A DNA stretch of 30,130 nt from assembly GCA_964574105.1 (NCBI GenBank), contig CAZNKH010000007.1, positions 1 through 30,130 of the forward strand, given 5' to 3'. The notes below the pieces were generated by a model. The model was not told the origin of the DNA. It saw only the letters and a list, made by a program, of their open reading frames with translations, and made no database searches. Below, piece after piece: positions 16,361 to 23,918 of the stretch (positions are counted from its first letter, which is position 1; the number at the start of each line of letters is the position of its first letter). This DNA is from UBA9988 sp964574105. Lineage in GTDB: Bacteria > Patescibacteriota > Minisyncoccia > Phycocordibacterales > UBA9988. A program made the translations under genes and the position numbers.

Positions 16361-16432
16361 CGGGCCCACGAGGAGTCGAACCTCGAACTACGGTTTTGGA
16401 GACCGCTGTTTTACCATTGAAACTATAGGCCC
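16361..16432 (-). tRNA. tRNA-Trp (anticodon CCA)
   Basis: A cloverleaf on the minus strand. The acceptor arms are GGGCCTA and TGGGCCC, the anticodon loop is CTCCAAA (anticodon CCA), the T loop is TTCGACT and the discriminator is G. The 3' CCA is not encoded. It lies downstream of rpmG, the order found in many bacteria, but secE and nusG, which usually follow, are not here. Its 3' end is 3 bases from the miaA stop codon. Confidence 0.95.
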
Positions 16433-16518
16433 AACAAATAACAAACTGCTTGATCTTTGATCGGCGTCGGAGTCCGCTTGTGGGTAAAGCCAAAAAAATC
16501 AAGTTATCTGTGATTATA

Positions 16519-16677
16519 CTATTTTTTCGTCTCTTTGTGCACGGTAGAAGCCTTGCACCACTTACAGTACTTTTTGAGCTCTATTTTACGCTCTACCTTT
16601 TTACGGTTTTTGCTACTCCAGTAGTTAATCCGCTTACACTTCCCGCAGGCGAGCTTGATGAGATTATCCTGTGACAT
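16519..16677 (-). CDS. rpmG: 50S ribosomal protein L33
   Basis: A 52-residue ORF. It begins MSQDNLIKLACGKCKRINYW and ends KKYCKWCKASTVHKETKK. It has the two CxxC pairs of zinc-type L33 (C11/C14 and C38/C41) and the family's usual C-terminal HKETK. It is a component of the large ribosomal subunit near the E site. The strong promoter at 16687-16715 places TATAGT 9 nt before the ATG, with no Shine-Dalgarno site. It is followed by tRNA-Trp. Confidence 0.95.
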   Translation of the reverse strand: MSQDNLIKLACGKCKRINYWSSKNRKKVERKIELKKYCKWCKASTVHKETKK

Positions 16678-16686
16678 ACGGGAGAA

Positions 16687-16715
16687 ACTATACCAGTCCT
16701 AATATACTTTTGCAA
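16687..16715 (-). promoter_or_regulatory. Promoter of rpmG (and probably tRNA-Trp)
   Basis: On the minus strand TTGCAA (16715-16710), a 17-bp spacer and TGG-extended TATAGT (16692-16687) lie 9 nt before the ATG. This is one of the clearest promoters in the window and predicts an almost leaderless mRNA. Confidence 0.72.
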
Positions 16716-16721
16716 GAAACT

Positions 16722-17849
16722 CTACGAACCCCTACGTTTTTCCAATTCTCTTGCCGCTTTATATGTTTTAAACAATGATACCCCTAAATCTAACAAGATT
16801 TCTGTTCCTGACTTCTGTTTATCGTCTTCAATAATCTGCTTTGTTACAGAAGTGAGGAAACTGAACTTCATTTCTTTTTTTAATTCATCTTCCGTAAGAT
16901 TCTCCAAACGCTTACCATATACCATAAGCCTGCCCAGCCATTCACTCACAGCTTTCTCTTGATCTTTTAAATCCTCAAGACGCACTCCTTGCTTTTCCAG
17001 ATTTCGGAAAAAATAAGACTGTTTCTGTTTTTCTTCTTGAGACAAAGAGAGGTACTCTTCATATTTTTTATACGCCCAATCAAATGTGTCGGTGACAACA
17101 TCGTCTTTCTCTCTCACTTCATTTTCATTCTGCGATTCTTCACCTCCCAGTCCCCAATGTTCTTCCTGTGGCTCAGCGGTCACTTCGCTCAGTTTCGGCG
17201 TGGTGTCTATTTCTTTTTCTTCTTCTTTTTCTTTTTCCTCCGGCGCTTCCGGCGATAGATAACCCTCGGCCTTTAAGAGCGACTCCTTCGCCAATGCATC
17301 CAAAGCATCCGCAATATATTCCTTTCTTCCACCCTTATTCAGATTCAGTCTGGCCTCATTCGCCACAAAGAAACGATATGATTCAAGATCAAAATTCTTA
17401 AAGAAACGATGGAGTTTCATTATTTTATTTGAATCTCTTGATGCCATGAGGTCTGAGAAAACAAAGCCAATCTGGCTCGCAGTTATATTGAGTACAGATT
17501 TTACCTGCTCTTTTATCAGACCAAACCTGCTTTTTCTCTCTTCATATCCTTGTACAATCTTTTCTATATCATATTTTTCTCCAGCAATTCTTGCATTTTC
17601 CGCGCCAAAAGTTTTAATATCGGCAGGACTACATCCAAACACTTTCCATGCACTAAATTGAGCAGTTTCTTCTACAAGGTTATCTTCCGGCTTTTCAAGA
17701 TAATGTCTATATGCTTCGGCCTGTTCATAAGCAAGATTTTCCAAAGAAGCCATCAGGTGAGCTCTCTCCGGATCATTAATTCTCTCCACGCCTAATCCTT
17801 TTTGTTCTATCTCTTGTTTTGGCTGCTCAAATGAAGGTTTTTCCATCAT
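16722..17849 (-). CDS. Unrecognised acidic protein with split-domain architecture
   Basis: 375 residues with no signal peptide or membrane helix, and not recognised. An N-terminal helical region (about 1-197) is followed by a very acidic linker (about 198-252) rich in Glu, Lys and Pro. A second helical region (about 253-375) contains FDWAYKKYEEYLSL and a basic C-terminal end (ARELEKRRGS). The gene appears more AT-rich than its neighbours; lysine and glutamate are mostly AAA and GAA. It lies directly downstream of the tRNA-Arg 3' end, a common place for acquired genes, but I found no repeat of the tRNA end at its far side. It starts ATGATG. A TAACAT box nearby is a weak promoter candidate. Confidence 0.7.
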   Translation of the reverse strand: MMEKPSFEQPKQEIEQKGLGVERINDPERAHLMASLENLAYEQAEAYRHYLEKPEDNLVEETAQFSAWKVFGCSPADIKTFGAENARIAGEKYDIEKIVQGYEERKSRFGLIKEQVKSVLNITASQIGFVFSDLMASRDSNKIMKLHRFFKNFDLESYRFFVANEARLNLNKGGRKEYIADALDALAKESLLKAEGYLSPEAPEEKEKEEEKEIDTTPKLSEVTAEPQEEHWGLGGEESQNENEVREKDDVVTDTFDWAYKKYEEYLSLSQEEKQKQSYFFRNLEKQGVRLEDLKDQEKAVSEWLGRLMVYGKRLENLTEDELKKEMKFSFLTSVTKQIIEDDKQKSGTEILLDLGVSLFKTYKAARELEKRRGS

Positions 17850-17889
17850 ATAATGTTAAAACAATTTTCTATAAAAATAAATATCTCGA

Positions 17890-17961
17890 TGCCCCCGACA
17901 GGAATTGAACCTGTATTACGAGCTTCGGAGGCCCGTGTTCTATCCGTTAAACTACGGGGAC
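17890..17961 (-). tRNA. tRNA-Arg (anticodon CCG)
   Basis: The acceptor arms are GTCCCCG and CGGGGGC, with a T-G pair at position 2. The anticodon loop is CTCCGAA (anticodon CCG, reading CGG), the T loop is TTCAATT and the discriminator is A. CCA is not encoded. It follows tRNA-Tyr by 25 bases on the same strand. Confidence 0.93.
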
Positions 17962-17986
17962 TACTCTGTTCACGCCGTGCTTATCG

Positions 17987-18073
17987 TGGTGCGTAGGGAG
18001 GGATTCGAACCCCCGTAGCCCAAAGGGCGACAGATTTACAGTCTGTTGCGATTGACCGCTCCGCCACCTACGC
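17987..18073 (-). tRNA. tRNA-Tyr (anticodon GTA), with a 3' CCA in the DNA
   Basis: A class II tRNA with a long variable arm. The acceptor arms are GCGTAGG and CCTACGC, the anticodon loop is CTGTAAA (anticodon GTA), the T loop is TTCGAAT and the discriminator is A. The three bases after the discriminator are CCA, unlike the other eight tRNA genes here, so the CCA may be genuine or chance. It lies between clpB and tRNA-Arg. Confidence 0.94.
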
Positions 18074-18114
18074 AAAAGAGACACTCGCGGGAAGTATATC
18101 ATACCCGCACAGAG

Positions 18115-20826
18115 TTACGCCATTGCCCTCTCGGTATGCTTTTCGGTTGACTTGCGGCTTCGTATCTTCCCCGAGCGCAGAAGTTCCACCTTTGGCTCTC
18201 CGTTCACTATTGTAACTGATACGGCGCCACCACCACGCACTTTCTGTGTAATGATGAACTCCGCTACCGGATTGAGTACTTTATCTTGGATGAGACGCTT
18301 TAAAGGCCGCGCGCCGTAGTGCGGATCAAAACCTTTTTCACCAAGATAGTCTAAGGCCGCCTCGCTCACCTCAAGTTCAATATCTTTTGTCTTGAGTCGT
18401 GCAGAGACAATAGCAATTTGATTACCCACAATCTCCTTGAGCACTTCTTTACTCAAGATATTAAAGAAGATGATGTCATCTACACGGTTTAAGAATTCGG
18501 GCTTAAAGCGTTCTTTCAAGCTTTCCAAAATTCGTTCTTTCACCATCGCATTATCACGCACTATTCCTCCCTCACTAAACCCGAGTGTCCCCTGACGGTT
18601 CAAGGCATCACTTCCGATGTTAGAGGTCATAATGATCACTGTGTTCTTGAAATTCACCACACGACCCTTAGAGTCCGTGAGGCGTCCATCATCTAGAACC
18701 TGAAGAAGAATGTTAAAGACTTCGGGGTGCGCCTTCTCAATCTCGTCAAAAAGTACCACTGAATACGGACGATGCCGCACCATCTCTGTAAGCGCTCCAC
18801 CCTCATCATAGCCAACATAGCCGGGTGGCGAGCCGATCATCTTTGAGATGGCATGTTTTTCCATATACTCGCTCATATCCACGCGGATAAGCGATTTCTC
18901 ATCATTGAACATAAATTCAGCGAGTGCCTTCGCAAGTTCAGTCTTCCCCACTCCTGTTGGTCCCAAGAAGATGAAGGACCCAATCGGCCGCTTGGGGTCA
19001 GACATACCCGCGCGAGAACGCTTTACTGCATCTGAGATCTTCTTAATTGCTTCGCGCTGCCCGAGAACCCGCTTACCCAAATCTTCTTCCATACGCCCCA
19101 GCTTCTCTGCCTCCTCCTCTAACATTCGACGCACCGGTATTCCCGTCCACCGTGCCACCACCGAGGCAATATCCTCACCCGTCACATCCTCTTTAGTAAT
19201 TTTTCGGAAACTCTGTAATTTTTTCAACCGTGACTCTTTTGCCTTTAGCTCTTTGGTAAGCTCTGGGATGCGTCCGTAGCGAATCTCCGCCGCCTTTGAG
19301 AGATCGGCATTCATCTCTGCGCGTTCAGCTTCTACGCGCGCGGTCTCCAGCTTTTCTTTGATATCGCGGATACTACCAATTGCCTCTTTCTCATTCTCCC
19401 ATCGTAGCTCTAATTCCCCTGTCTTTTCGCGCAGGTTTGCAATTTCTTTTTCAATCTCTTTTATGCGCACTTTGCCTTTCGTATCCGTGTGTGCCTGCCT
19501 CGCCGAGTCAAGACGAGTATTAACTTCTTCTTTGAGTGCCTCTTGCTCAACCTGTAAGCGCATAATATCACGCTGTGCCTTTTCCAAGGCCTCTGGCTTA
19601 TTCTCTAATTCTAAACGAAGTGCCGACGCGGCTTCATCAATAAGATCAACCGCCTTGTCGGGCAAAAAGCGATCTGAAATGTAGCGTGATGATAGTGTCA
19701 CCGCCGCAACAATCGCCTCGTCGGTAATGCGAATACCGTGATGTAGCTCATACTTCTCTTTGAGTCCACGCAGAATAGTGATCGCATCATCTGTGGATGG
19801 CTCTTCAATATGTACCGGCTGAAAGCGTCTCGTGAGTGCCTGATCTTTTTCTATATGCTTCTGATACTCCTTTAAGGTAGTCGCTCCCACTGCGCGCAGT
19901 TCTCCGCGTGCAAGCGCAGGCTTGAGCATGTTTGAGGCATCCAAAGCGCCTTCTGCTGCGCCGGCGCCCACAATAGTATGGATCTCATCAATGAAGAGAA
20001 TAATTTTATTTCCCGCGCGCTCAATCTCTTTCAAAATATTTTTAAGCCGCTCCTCAAACTCTCCACGATACTTAGTGCCTGCCATAAGGAGACCCAGATC
20101 AAGAGAGACAATCTCTTTATCCTTCAATGACTCTGAAACATCGTTGTGCGCAATACGGAGTGCAAGTCCTTCAACGATAGCGGTCTTCCCCGTCCCCGCC
20201 TCTCCAATCAAGATAGGATTATTTTTTGTACGACGAGAGAGGATCTGCATAATGCGCTTAATCTCCTCATCGCGACCAATCACCGGATCAAGCTTATCTG
20301 CGCGAGCAAGTTCGGTAAGGTTTTTTGTATACTTCTCTAAGTTGCGGAGCTTTTTGCCTCCCTGTGCCTCCTCCATGCCGCCATTTTTCAGTTCTTCCAA
20401 TATACGCATAAGTGCTTCGCGTCCCACACGGAAACGGGTCAAAATCTCTTTTGCCTGACTGGGGACATCAAGGAGTGCAAGGAGGATGTGCTCGGTAGAT
20501 ACAAACTCATCATGCATTCCAGACGCAAGCTTACCCGACTGATCAAACACATGCACCAGCTCTTGTGTTAAGTATATCTGGTAGGAGGGAGAGAGCACTG
20601 GGGAGCCCTCTGGCGCCTCAATGGAGTCCAGCACATAGTCAGTGAGGAGCATGGTGTCAACATCTAATTTATCTAAGATGGTTAGAACAACACTCTCTTC
20701 TTGCAACAAGAGTGAAGCCAAAAGATGTGCCGGATTTACTTGGTTTTGACCGCGCTCTATGGCGAGCTCGTGCGAGCGACGGATTGCCTCTCGCGCTTTA
20801 GTGGTGAAATTATTGAACGGTGGCAT
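18115..20826 (-). CDS. clpB: AAA+ disaggregase ClpB
   Basis: 903 residues. There are two Clp N-terminal repeats (about 5-145), and NBD1 with Walker A GEAGTGKT (208-215) and Walker B IILFIDEIH. A long coiled-coil middle domain (about 405-535) is the mark of ClpB rather than ClpA or ClpX. NBD2 has Walker A GPTGVGKT (622-629), GYVGYDEGG and VVLFDEIEKAHP, followed by the C-terminal D2-small domain. I see no ClpP-binding IGF/IGL loop in NBD2. It resolves protein aggregates with DnaK. It has a promoter at 20860-20888 inside the preceding gene, giving a short leader of about 27 nt without a Shine-Dalgarno site. I saw no CIRCE element. Confidence 0.93.
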   Translation of the reverse strand: MPPFNNFTTKAREAIRRSHELAIERGQNQVNPAHLLASLLLQEESVVLTILDKLDVDTMLLTDYVLDSIEAPEGSPVLSPSYQIYLTQELVHVFDQSGKLASGMHDEFVSTEHILLALLDVPSQAKEILTRFRVGREALMRILEELKNGGMEEAQGGKKLRNLEKYTKNLTELARADKLDPVIGRDEEIKRIMQILSRRTKNNPILIGEAGTGKTAIVEGLALRIAHNDVSESLKDKEIVSLDLGLLMAGTKYRGEFEERLKNILKEIERAGNKIILFIDEIHTIVGAGAAEGALDASNMLKPALARGELRAVGATTLKEYQKHIEKDQALTRRFQPVHIEEPSTDDAITILRGLKEKYELHHGIRITDEAIVAAVTLSSRYISDRFLPDKAVDLIDEAASALRLELENKPEALEKAQRDIMRLQVEQEALKEEVNTRLDSARQAHTDTKGKVRIKEIEKEIANLREKTGELELRWENEKEAIGSIRDIKEKLETARVEAERAEMNADLSKAAEIRYGRIPELTKELKAKESRLKKLQSFRKITKEDVTGEDIASVVARWTGIPVRRMLEEEAEKLGRMEEDLGKRVLGQREAIKKISDAVKRSRAGMSDPKRPIGSFIFLGPTGVGKTELAKALAEFMFNDEKSLIRVDMSEYMEKHAISKMIGSPPGYVGYDEGGALTEMVRHRPYSVVLFDEIEKAHPEVFNILLQVLDDGRLTDSKGRVVNFKNTVIIMTSNIGSDALNRQGTLGFSEGGIVRDNAMVKERILESLKERFKPEFLNRVDDIIFFNILSKEVLKEIVGNQIAIVSARLKTKDIELEVSEAALDYLGEKGFDPHYGARPLKRLIQDKVLNPVAEFIITQKVRGGGAVSVTIVNGEPKVELLRSGKIRSRKSTEKHTERAMA

Positions 20827-20859
20827 AAGTTGTGTACTTCGCTCTTAAATGGATATTAA

Positions 20860-20888
20860 ATTGTACAACCGTTACTTGATCGAGTCAA
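20860..20888 (-). promoter_or_regulatory. Promoter of clpB with overlapping palindrome
   Basis: On the minus strand TTGACT (20888-20883), a 17-bp spacer and TACAAT (20865-20860). The -35 lies in the last codons of the HtrA-like gene. An imperfectly centred palindrome ACTTGA-CTCGA-TCAAGT overlaps the -35 box and could be an operator, though arms of 6 bp can arise by chance. Confidence 0.6.
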
Positions 20889-21642
20889 GTAGTTTTTTAA
20901 TAGAAAAAGAACTAATAGCAACACGCTCATCGGCATTAATTCCAATCAGATCTCCGCGGATATCAATAAGTGGGCCTCCGATAGACTGTGCTCCAATGGC
21001 CTGCGAGTCAATCTTTTGTAGTGTACTCGTTGCACCATTCACGCTAGTGATAATGCCCACTGAAAGTACTTTGTCATCAGCCGCGGTCGTTCCGAGTGCA
21101 ATTGAGGTCTGACCAGGTGTAATGCCAGAATCGGCAAAACTAATTGATGAAAGCTTTTTGTCGGCGTCCTTTGTCCCTGCGGGGAAGAGTGGTGTATAGA
21201 GTGCAATGCCTGTCTCAGCGTCCACACTTACAAGCTTAAGGCTCACCTTCTCTTTCTCATTCACATGAATCTCATAGCTGTCATCCTTTGCCGCTTCACC
21301 CATTGTTGCAATATAGGTTCCATCTACTATTGCAAATCCAACTTTTGTTGAGGTACTCTTTGTACTGTAAATGGTCAAGACTGCAGGACTTGCTTTTTTA
21401 ACCGCTTCAACAACTAGATCGTCAACATTGATGACGGTAGATACCTCTTTTACTACGGTCTTTGTCTCTCCTGGGATCACCTTTTCTACTGTGCGTTCCA
21501 CCACACGATTAATGGTCTGCGAGACCGTCGTCGGTGCCTCTTGCATCAGAGACACGGTAACAATACCCGTTGCAATGGAAGTTACAAAACTCACCAAGAT
21601 GGTAAGCAATACTATTTGACTGTGATTGAGATCGTCCATCAT
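20872..21642 (-). CDS. Membrane-anchored HtrA/trypsin-like protein with all three catalytic positions lost
   Basis: 256 residues with an N-terminal membrane helix (about 9-33), a polar stalk (about 34-75) and a trypsin-like beta-barrel (about 82-245). The order and spacing of the HtrA landmarks are kept. Where active HtrA has the His of the TNNHV segment this protein has TMGEA (113-117); at the Asp it has TGIAL (144-148); at GNSGGP it has QSIGGPL, so Ile221 replaces the serine. The end GGPLIDIRGDLIGIN is typical of the family. No PDZ domain follows. It is probably a binding or sensor protein rather than a protease. Its ATG overlaps the sodA stop (ATGA), so it is translationally coupled to sodA; clpB follows. 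Confidence 0.75.
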   Translation of the reverse strand: MMDDLNHSQIVLLTILVSFVTSIATGIVTVSLMQEAPTTVSQTINRVVERTVEKVIPGETKTVVKEVSTVINVDDLVVEAVKKASPAVLTIYSTKSTSTKVGFAIVDGTYIATMGEAAKDDSYEIHVNEKEKVSLKLVSVDAETGIALYTPLFPAGTKDADKKLSSISFADSGITPGQTSIALGTTAADDKVLSVGIITSVNGATSTLQKIDSQAIGAQSIGGPLIDIRGDLIGINADERVAISSFSIKKLLDSIK

Positions 21643-22247
21643 ATAGCACCGGTAAATCGTCTATTAACTTCACTCCACTGTATCACATTTTTAAACGCGG
21701 TGACATAGTCTGCACGGCGATTTTGGTAGAGCAGATAATATGCATGTTCCCACACATCAAGAGTAAGAATTGGTGTCTTACCTTGGGAGAGCGGTGTATC
21801 TTGATTGGCCGTAGACATAATAGATAGTGTCTCTCCATCTTTGACGAGCCACACCCATCCGCTCCCAAAGAGTCCCAGCGAGATATCTTTCCAGCGTTCC
21901 CAAAATGCATCCACACTACCAAAAGAGTTAGTGAGTGCTGCAGAGAGTGCTGCGTCCGGTGCTCCAGACGATTTTGCAGGACCAATGAGCGTCCAAAATA
22001 AAGAATGATTACTGTACCCACCACCGTGGTTCTGAATGACGGTTCTGACAGCCTCTGGGACCAGCGTAATATCACGGAGTAACTTTTCCAGCGGTACCTC
22101 GGCAATCTCAGGATACTCTGCGAGTGCGGCGTTTAATTTATCAAGATAGGTCTGATGATGTTTCGTGTGATGCAATTCCATCGTGCGCGCATCTATAAAT
22201 GGCTCAAGCGCGTCGTACGCGTAACTTAACGGTGGAAGGTTGTACAT
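21639..22247 (-). CDS. sodA: Superoxide dismutase, Mn/Fe type
   Basis: 202 residues, full length for the family. Metal ligands are H26 (MELHHTKHH), H81 (SNHSLFW), D164 and H168 (DVWEHAYYL). Gln149 in ANQDTPL, on the C-terminal domain, is the position that favours manganese. A tyrosine (Y78) replaces the more common histidine in the GGGxxNH segment. It converts superoxide to hydrogen peroxide and oxygen; no signal peptide is present, so it is cytosolic. The ORF overlaps the 3' end of nifS by 22 bases. Its own TGA-extended TATACT lies 6 nt before the ATG inside nifS. Confidence 0.96.
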   Translation of the reverse strand: MYNLPPLSYAYDALEPFIDARTMELHHTKHHQTYLDKLNAALAEYPEIAEVPLEKLLRDITLVPEAVRTVIQNHGGGYSNHSLFWTLIGPAKSSGAPDAALSAALTNSFGSVDAFWERWKDISLGLFGSGWVWLVKDGETLSIMSTANQDTPLSQGKTPILTLDVWEHAYYLLYQNRRADYVTAFKNVIQWSEVNRRFTGAI

Positions 22248-23392
22248 GTGTGTAGTATATCAGAAACTGCATCAAGCACTGTAACAATATGGTCTCGCGT
22301 TACAAAACGAGGGAGAGAAAAACGGACAGCACCCTCCACACGCCATGGCTCATTGGAGAGTGCACGGATAATGTGCGAGCTTCCACGAGTGCGCGACGAG
22401 CATGCGCTCCCCGTCGCCGCGGCAATGCCGCGACGGTCAAGCTCCAGTACCATACGCTCCCCGCTCATTTGTTTGAAAGAGACATTCACTATTTGCGGAA
22501 GACAGTTATGACGAGGACTATTAAGTACTGTGCCAGAAAGAGAGAGAAGCCCTTCGCACAATTCAGTGCGCAGAAGTGAGAGCCGCTCTGCTTCTTCTTT
22601 TCTAGATGAAGTAGCAAGACTGAATGCTTCAGCAAGCCCAATGCAATGTGCCACATCTTGAGTGCCAGAGCGCAACCCGTATTCCTGTCCACCACCGTAG
22701 TGAAGTGGAGAACAATTTGTCCCCTCACGCACATAAAGAAAGCCTGTGCCACGCGGCCCATAAATCTTTGCGCCACTTACCGTCATAAGATCAACTCCGA
22801 GTGTCTCTACCATGGTAGAGAGCGTACGCGGTGCTTGACAGGCATCACTATGTAAGTACGGGTATACACGCGCATGCGCTCGGCTATACTCACGCACAAT
22901 CCTAGAGATTTCTCGGATTGATTGTATAGTCCCAATCTCATTATGTGCGAGATGAATTGTGATTAAAAAAGTATCGGGGGTAAGTGTATCCGCAAGATCT
23001 CGGGGGTTAATGCGTCCATCAGTATCAACCGGTAGTTCTACAATCGTGCAGCCCCTCCTCTCTAATTCACGAAGTGCTTCACGGATTGACGAGTGCTCAA
23101 TTGTACTGGTAATGATAGTTCCACGAGGATTCCCCATCCCGTACGCACTACCAAAAAGCGCAAGATTGTTCCCCTCTGTACCACCAGAAGTAAAAATAAT
23201 CTCGTGTGACTTTGCGCCAATATCTTGTGCAATACGGCTCCTCGCCCGCTCTAGGGCGCTGTGCGCCTCCTCGCCCGCACGGTGTAGACTTCCCGGGTTT
23301 GCATAGTATTCTTGTTCTGCAGTGTGCATTACGGCGGAGACGGAGGCGTCTACTGGCGTTGCCGCCGCACTGTCAAAGTCAATTCTCTCCAT
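22226..23392 (-). CDS. Cysteine desulfurase (NifS/IscS family)
   Basis: 388 residues from the ATG at 23392 (MERIDFDSAAATPVD). A longer ORF to 23485 would run through the promoter. It is a PLP enzyme with SGGTEGNNLAL, H100 in TIEHSSI, D183 in HSDACQ, the PLP lysine K209 in SGAKIYGPRG and the persulfide cysteine C331 in GSACSS. The short cysteine loop is of the class I (IscS/NifS) type. It supplies sulfur for Fe-S clusters or thiolated tRNA. No IscU or MnmA gene lies beside it. It is the first gene of nifS-sodA-HtrA-like-clpB. TACAAT lies 6 nt before the ATG. Confidence 0.95.
   Translation of the reverse strand: MERIDFDSAAATPVDASVSAVMHTAEQEYYANPGSLHRAGEEAHSALERARSRIAQDIGAKSHEIIFTSGGTEGNNLALFGSAYGMGNPRGTIITSTIEHSSIREALRELERRGCTIVELPVDTDGRINPRDLADTLTPDTFLITIHLAHNEIGTIQSIREISRIVREYSRAHARVYPYLHSDACQAPRTLSTMVETLGVDLMTVSGAKIYGPRGTGFLYVREGTNCSPLHYGGGQEYGLRSGTQDVAHCIGLAEAFSLATSSRKEEAERLSLLRTELCEGLLSLSGTVLNSPRHNCLPQIVNVSFKQMSGERMVLELDRRGIAAATGSACSSRTRGSSHIIRALSNEPWRVEGAVRFSLPRFVTRDHIVTVLDAVSDILHTCTTFHR
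22254..22262 (-). promoter_or_regulatory. Extended -10 promoter of sodA inside nifS
   Basis: TGA-TATACT on the minus strand ends 6 nt before the sodA ATG and lies within the last codons of nifS. It could express sodA and the HtrA-like gene independently of nifS. Confidence 0.55.
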
Positions 23393-23398
23393 AGAGGC

Positions 23399-23448
23399 AT
23401 TGTAAACGCGACCACATCTTTTGCAAAATGGCCATAAACGGGTATACT
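23399..23448. promoter_or_regulatory. Symmetrical divergent promoters for nifS (-) and DUF4446-infB (+) sharing a palindromic -35
   Basis: The palindromic hexamer TTGCAA (23421-23426) reads the same on both strands. Plus: 16-bp spacer, then TATACT (23443-23448), 9 nt before the ATG at 23458. Minus: 16-bp spacer, then TACAAT (23404-23399), 6 nt before the nifS ATG. Spacer lengths are identical, so one -35 element can serve either direction but not both at once. Confidence 0.75.
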
Positions 23449-23457
23449 CTGATGTGT

Positions 23458-23904
23458 ATGGACGAACAGACGATCGTGTACGCACTCATCGGCATTATTG
23501 CCGTGCTCTGTGTATGGATTATCTGGCTTGAAATACGCCTTGGGAGACTCTTTAGAGGTAAGCGGGCAGAGAGCCTAGAACATGTACTCATTGATATGGG
23601 CAAGTTTATGGACGAGCTGGACGCAGCACACAGAAAGATTGAGACACGGATGGAAGAGATGAATGGACGAGTGAAGCGGAGCATCCAAGGAGTTGAGACT
23701 GTGCGCTTTAATCCATTCTCCGACGCGGGAGGGAATCAAAGCTTTGCGACTGCACTTCTGAATGAGCATGGAGATGGGGTGGTTATCTCTTCTCTCTACT
23801 CACGAGATAATGTGAGTGTGTACTCAAAACCAGTCAAAGGCTATCAGAGCGAGTTCCAGCTCACAAAAGAAGAGCGAGACGCGATTGAACATGCACACGC
23901 GTAA
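23458..23904 (+). CDS. DUF4446-family membrane-anchored protein
   Basis: 148 residues from the ATG at 23458, chosen from the promoter; the ORF extends 30 bases upstream through the -10 box. There is one N-terminal membrane helix (about 6-26), an amphipathic or coiled-coil segment (about 42-78), and a conserved domain with VRFNPFSDAGGNQSFATALLNEHGDGVVISSLYSRD and YSKPV. These landmarks match DUF4446 as I know it from Firmicutes and CPR bacteria. The function is unknown. It is the first gene of an operon with infB and rbfA, with 14 bases to infB. Confidence 0.85.
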   Translation: MDEQTIVYALIGIIAVLCVWIIWLEIRLGRLFRGKRAESLEHVLIDMGKFMDELDAAHRKIETRMEEMNGRVKRSIQGVETVRFNPFSDAGGNQSFATALLNEHGDGVVISSLYSRDNVSVYSKPVKGYQSEFQLTKEERDAIEHAHA

Positions 23905-23918
23905 GCTATGTACACACA

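Noticed and set aside
16710..16738. Plus-strand promoter-like TTGCAA-17-TACGTT at the rpmG promoter
   Set aside because: TTGCAA is palindromic so a plus-strand match is free, but no plus-strand gene follows. It would only give an antisense transcript of the unknown gene.
17215..17260. Pyrimidine-rich tract that could be read as a simple repeat
   Set aside because: It is the complement of GAA/AAA codons for the acidic linker of the protein at 16722-17849.
19922..20458. 178-residue plus-strand ORF opposite clpB
   Set aside because: It is a shadow of the clpB reading frame. It has Ser/Arg-rich composition, no recognisable domain and no promoter or ribosome-binding site.
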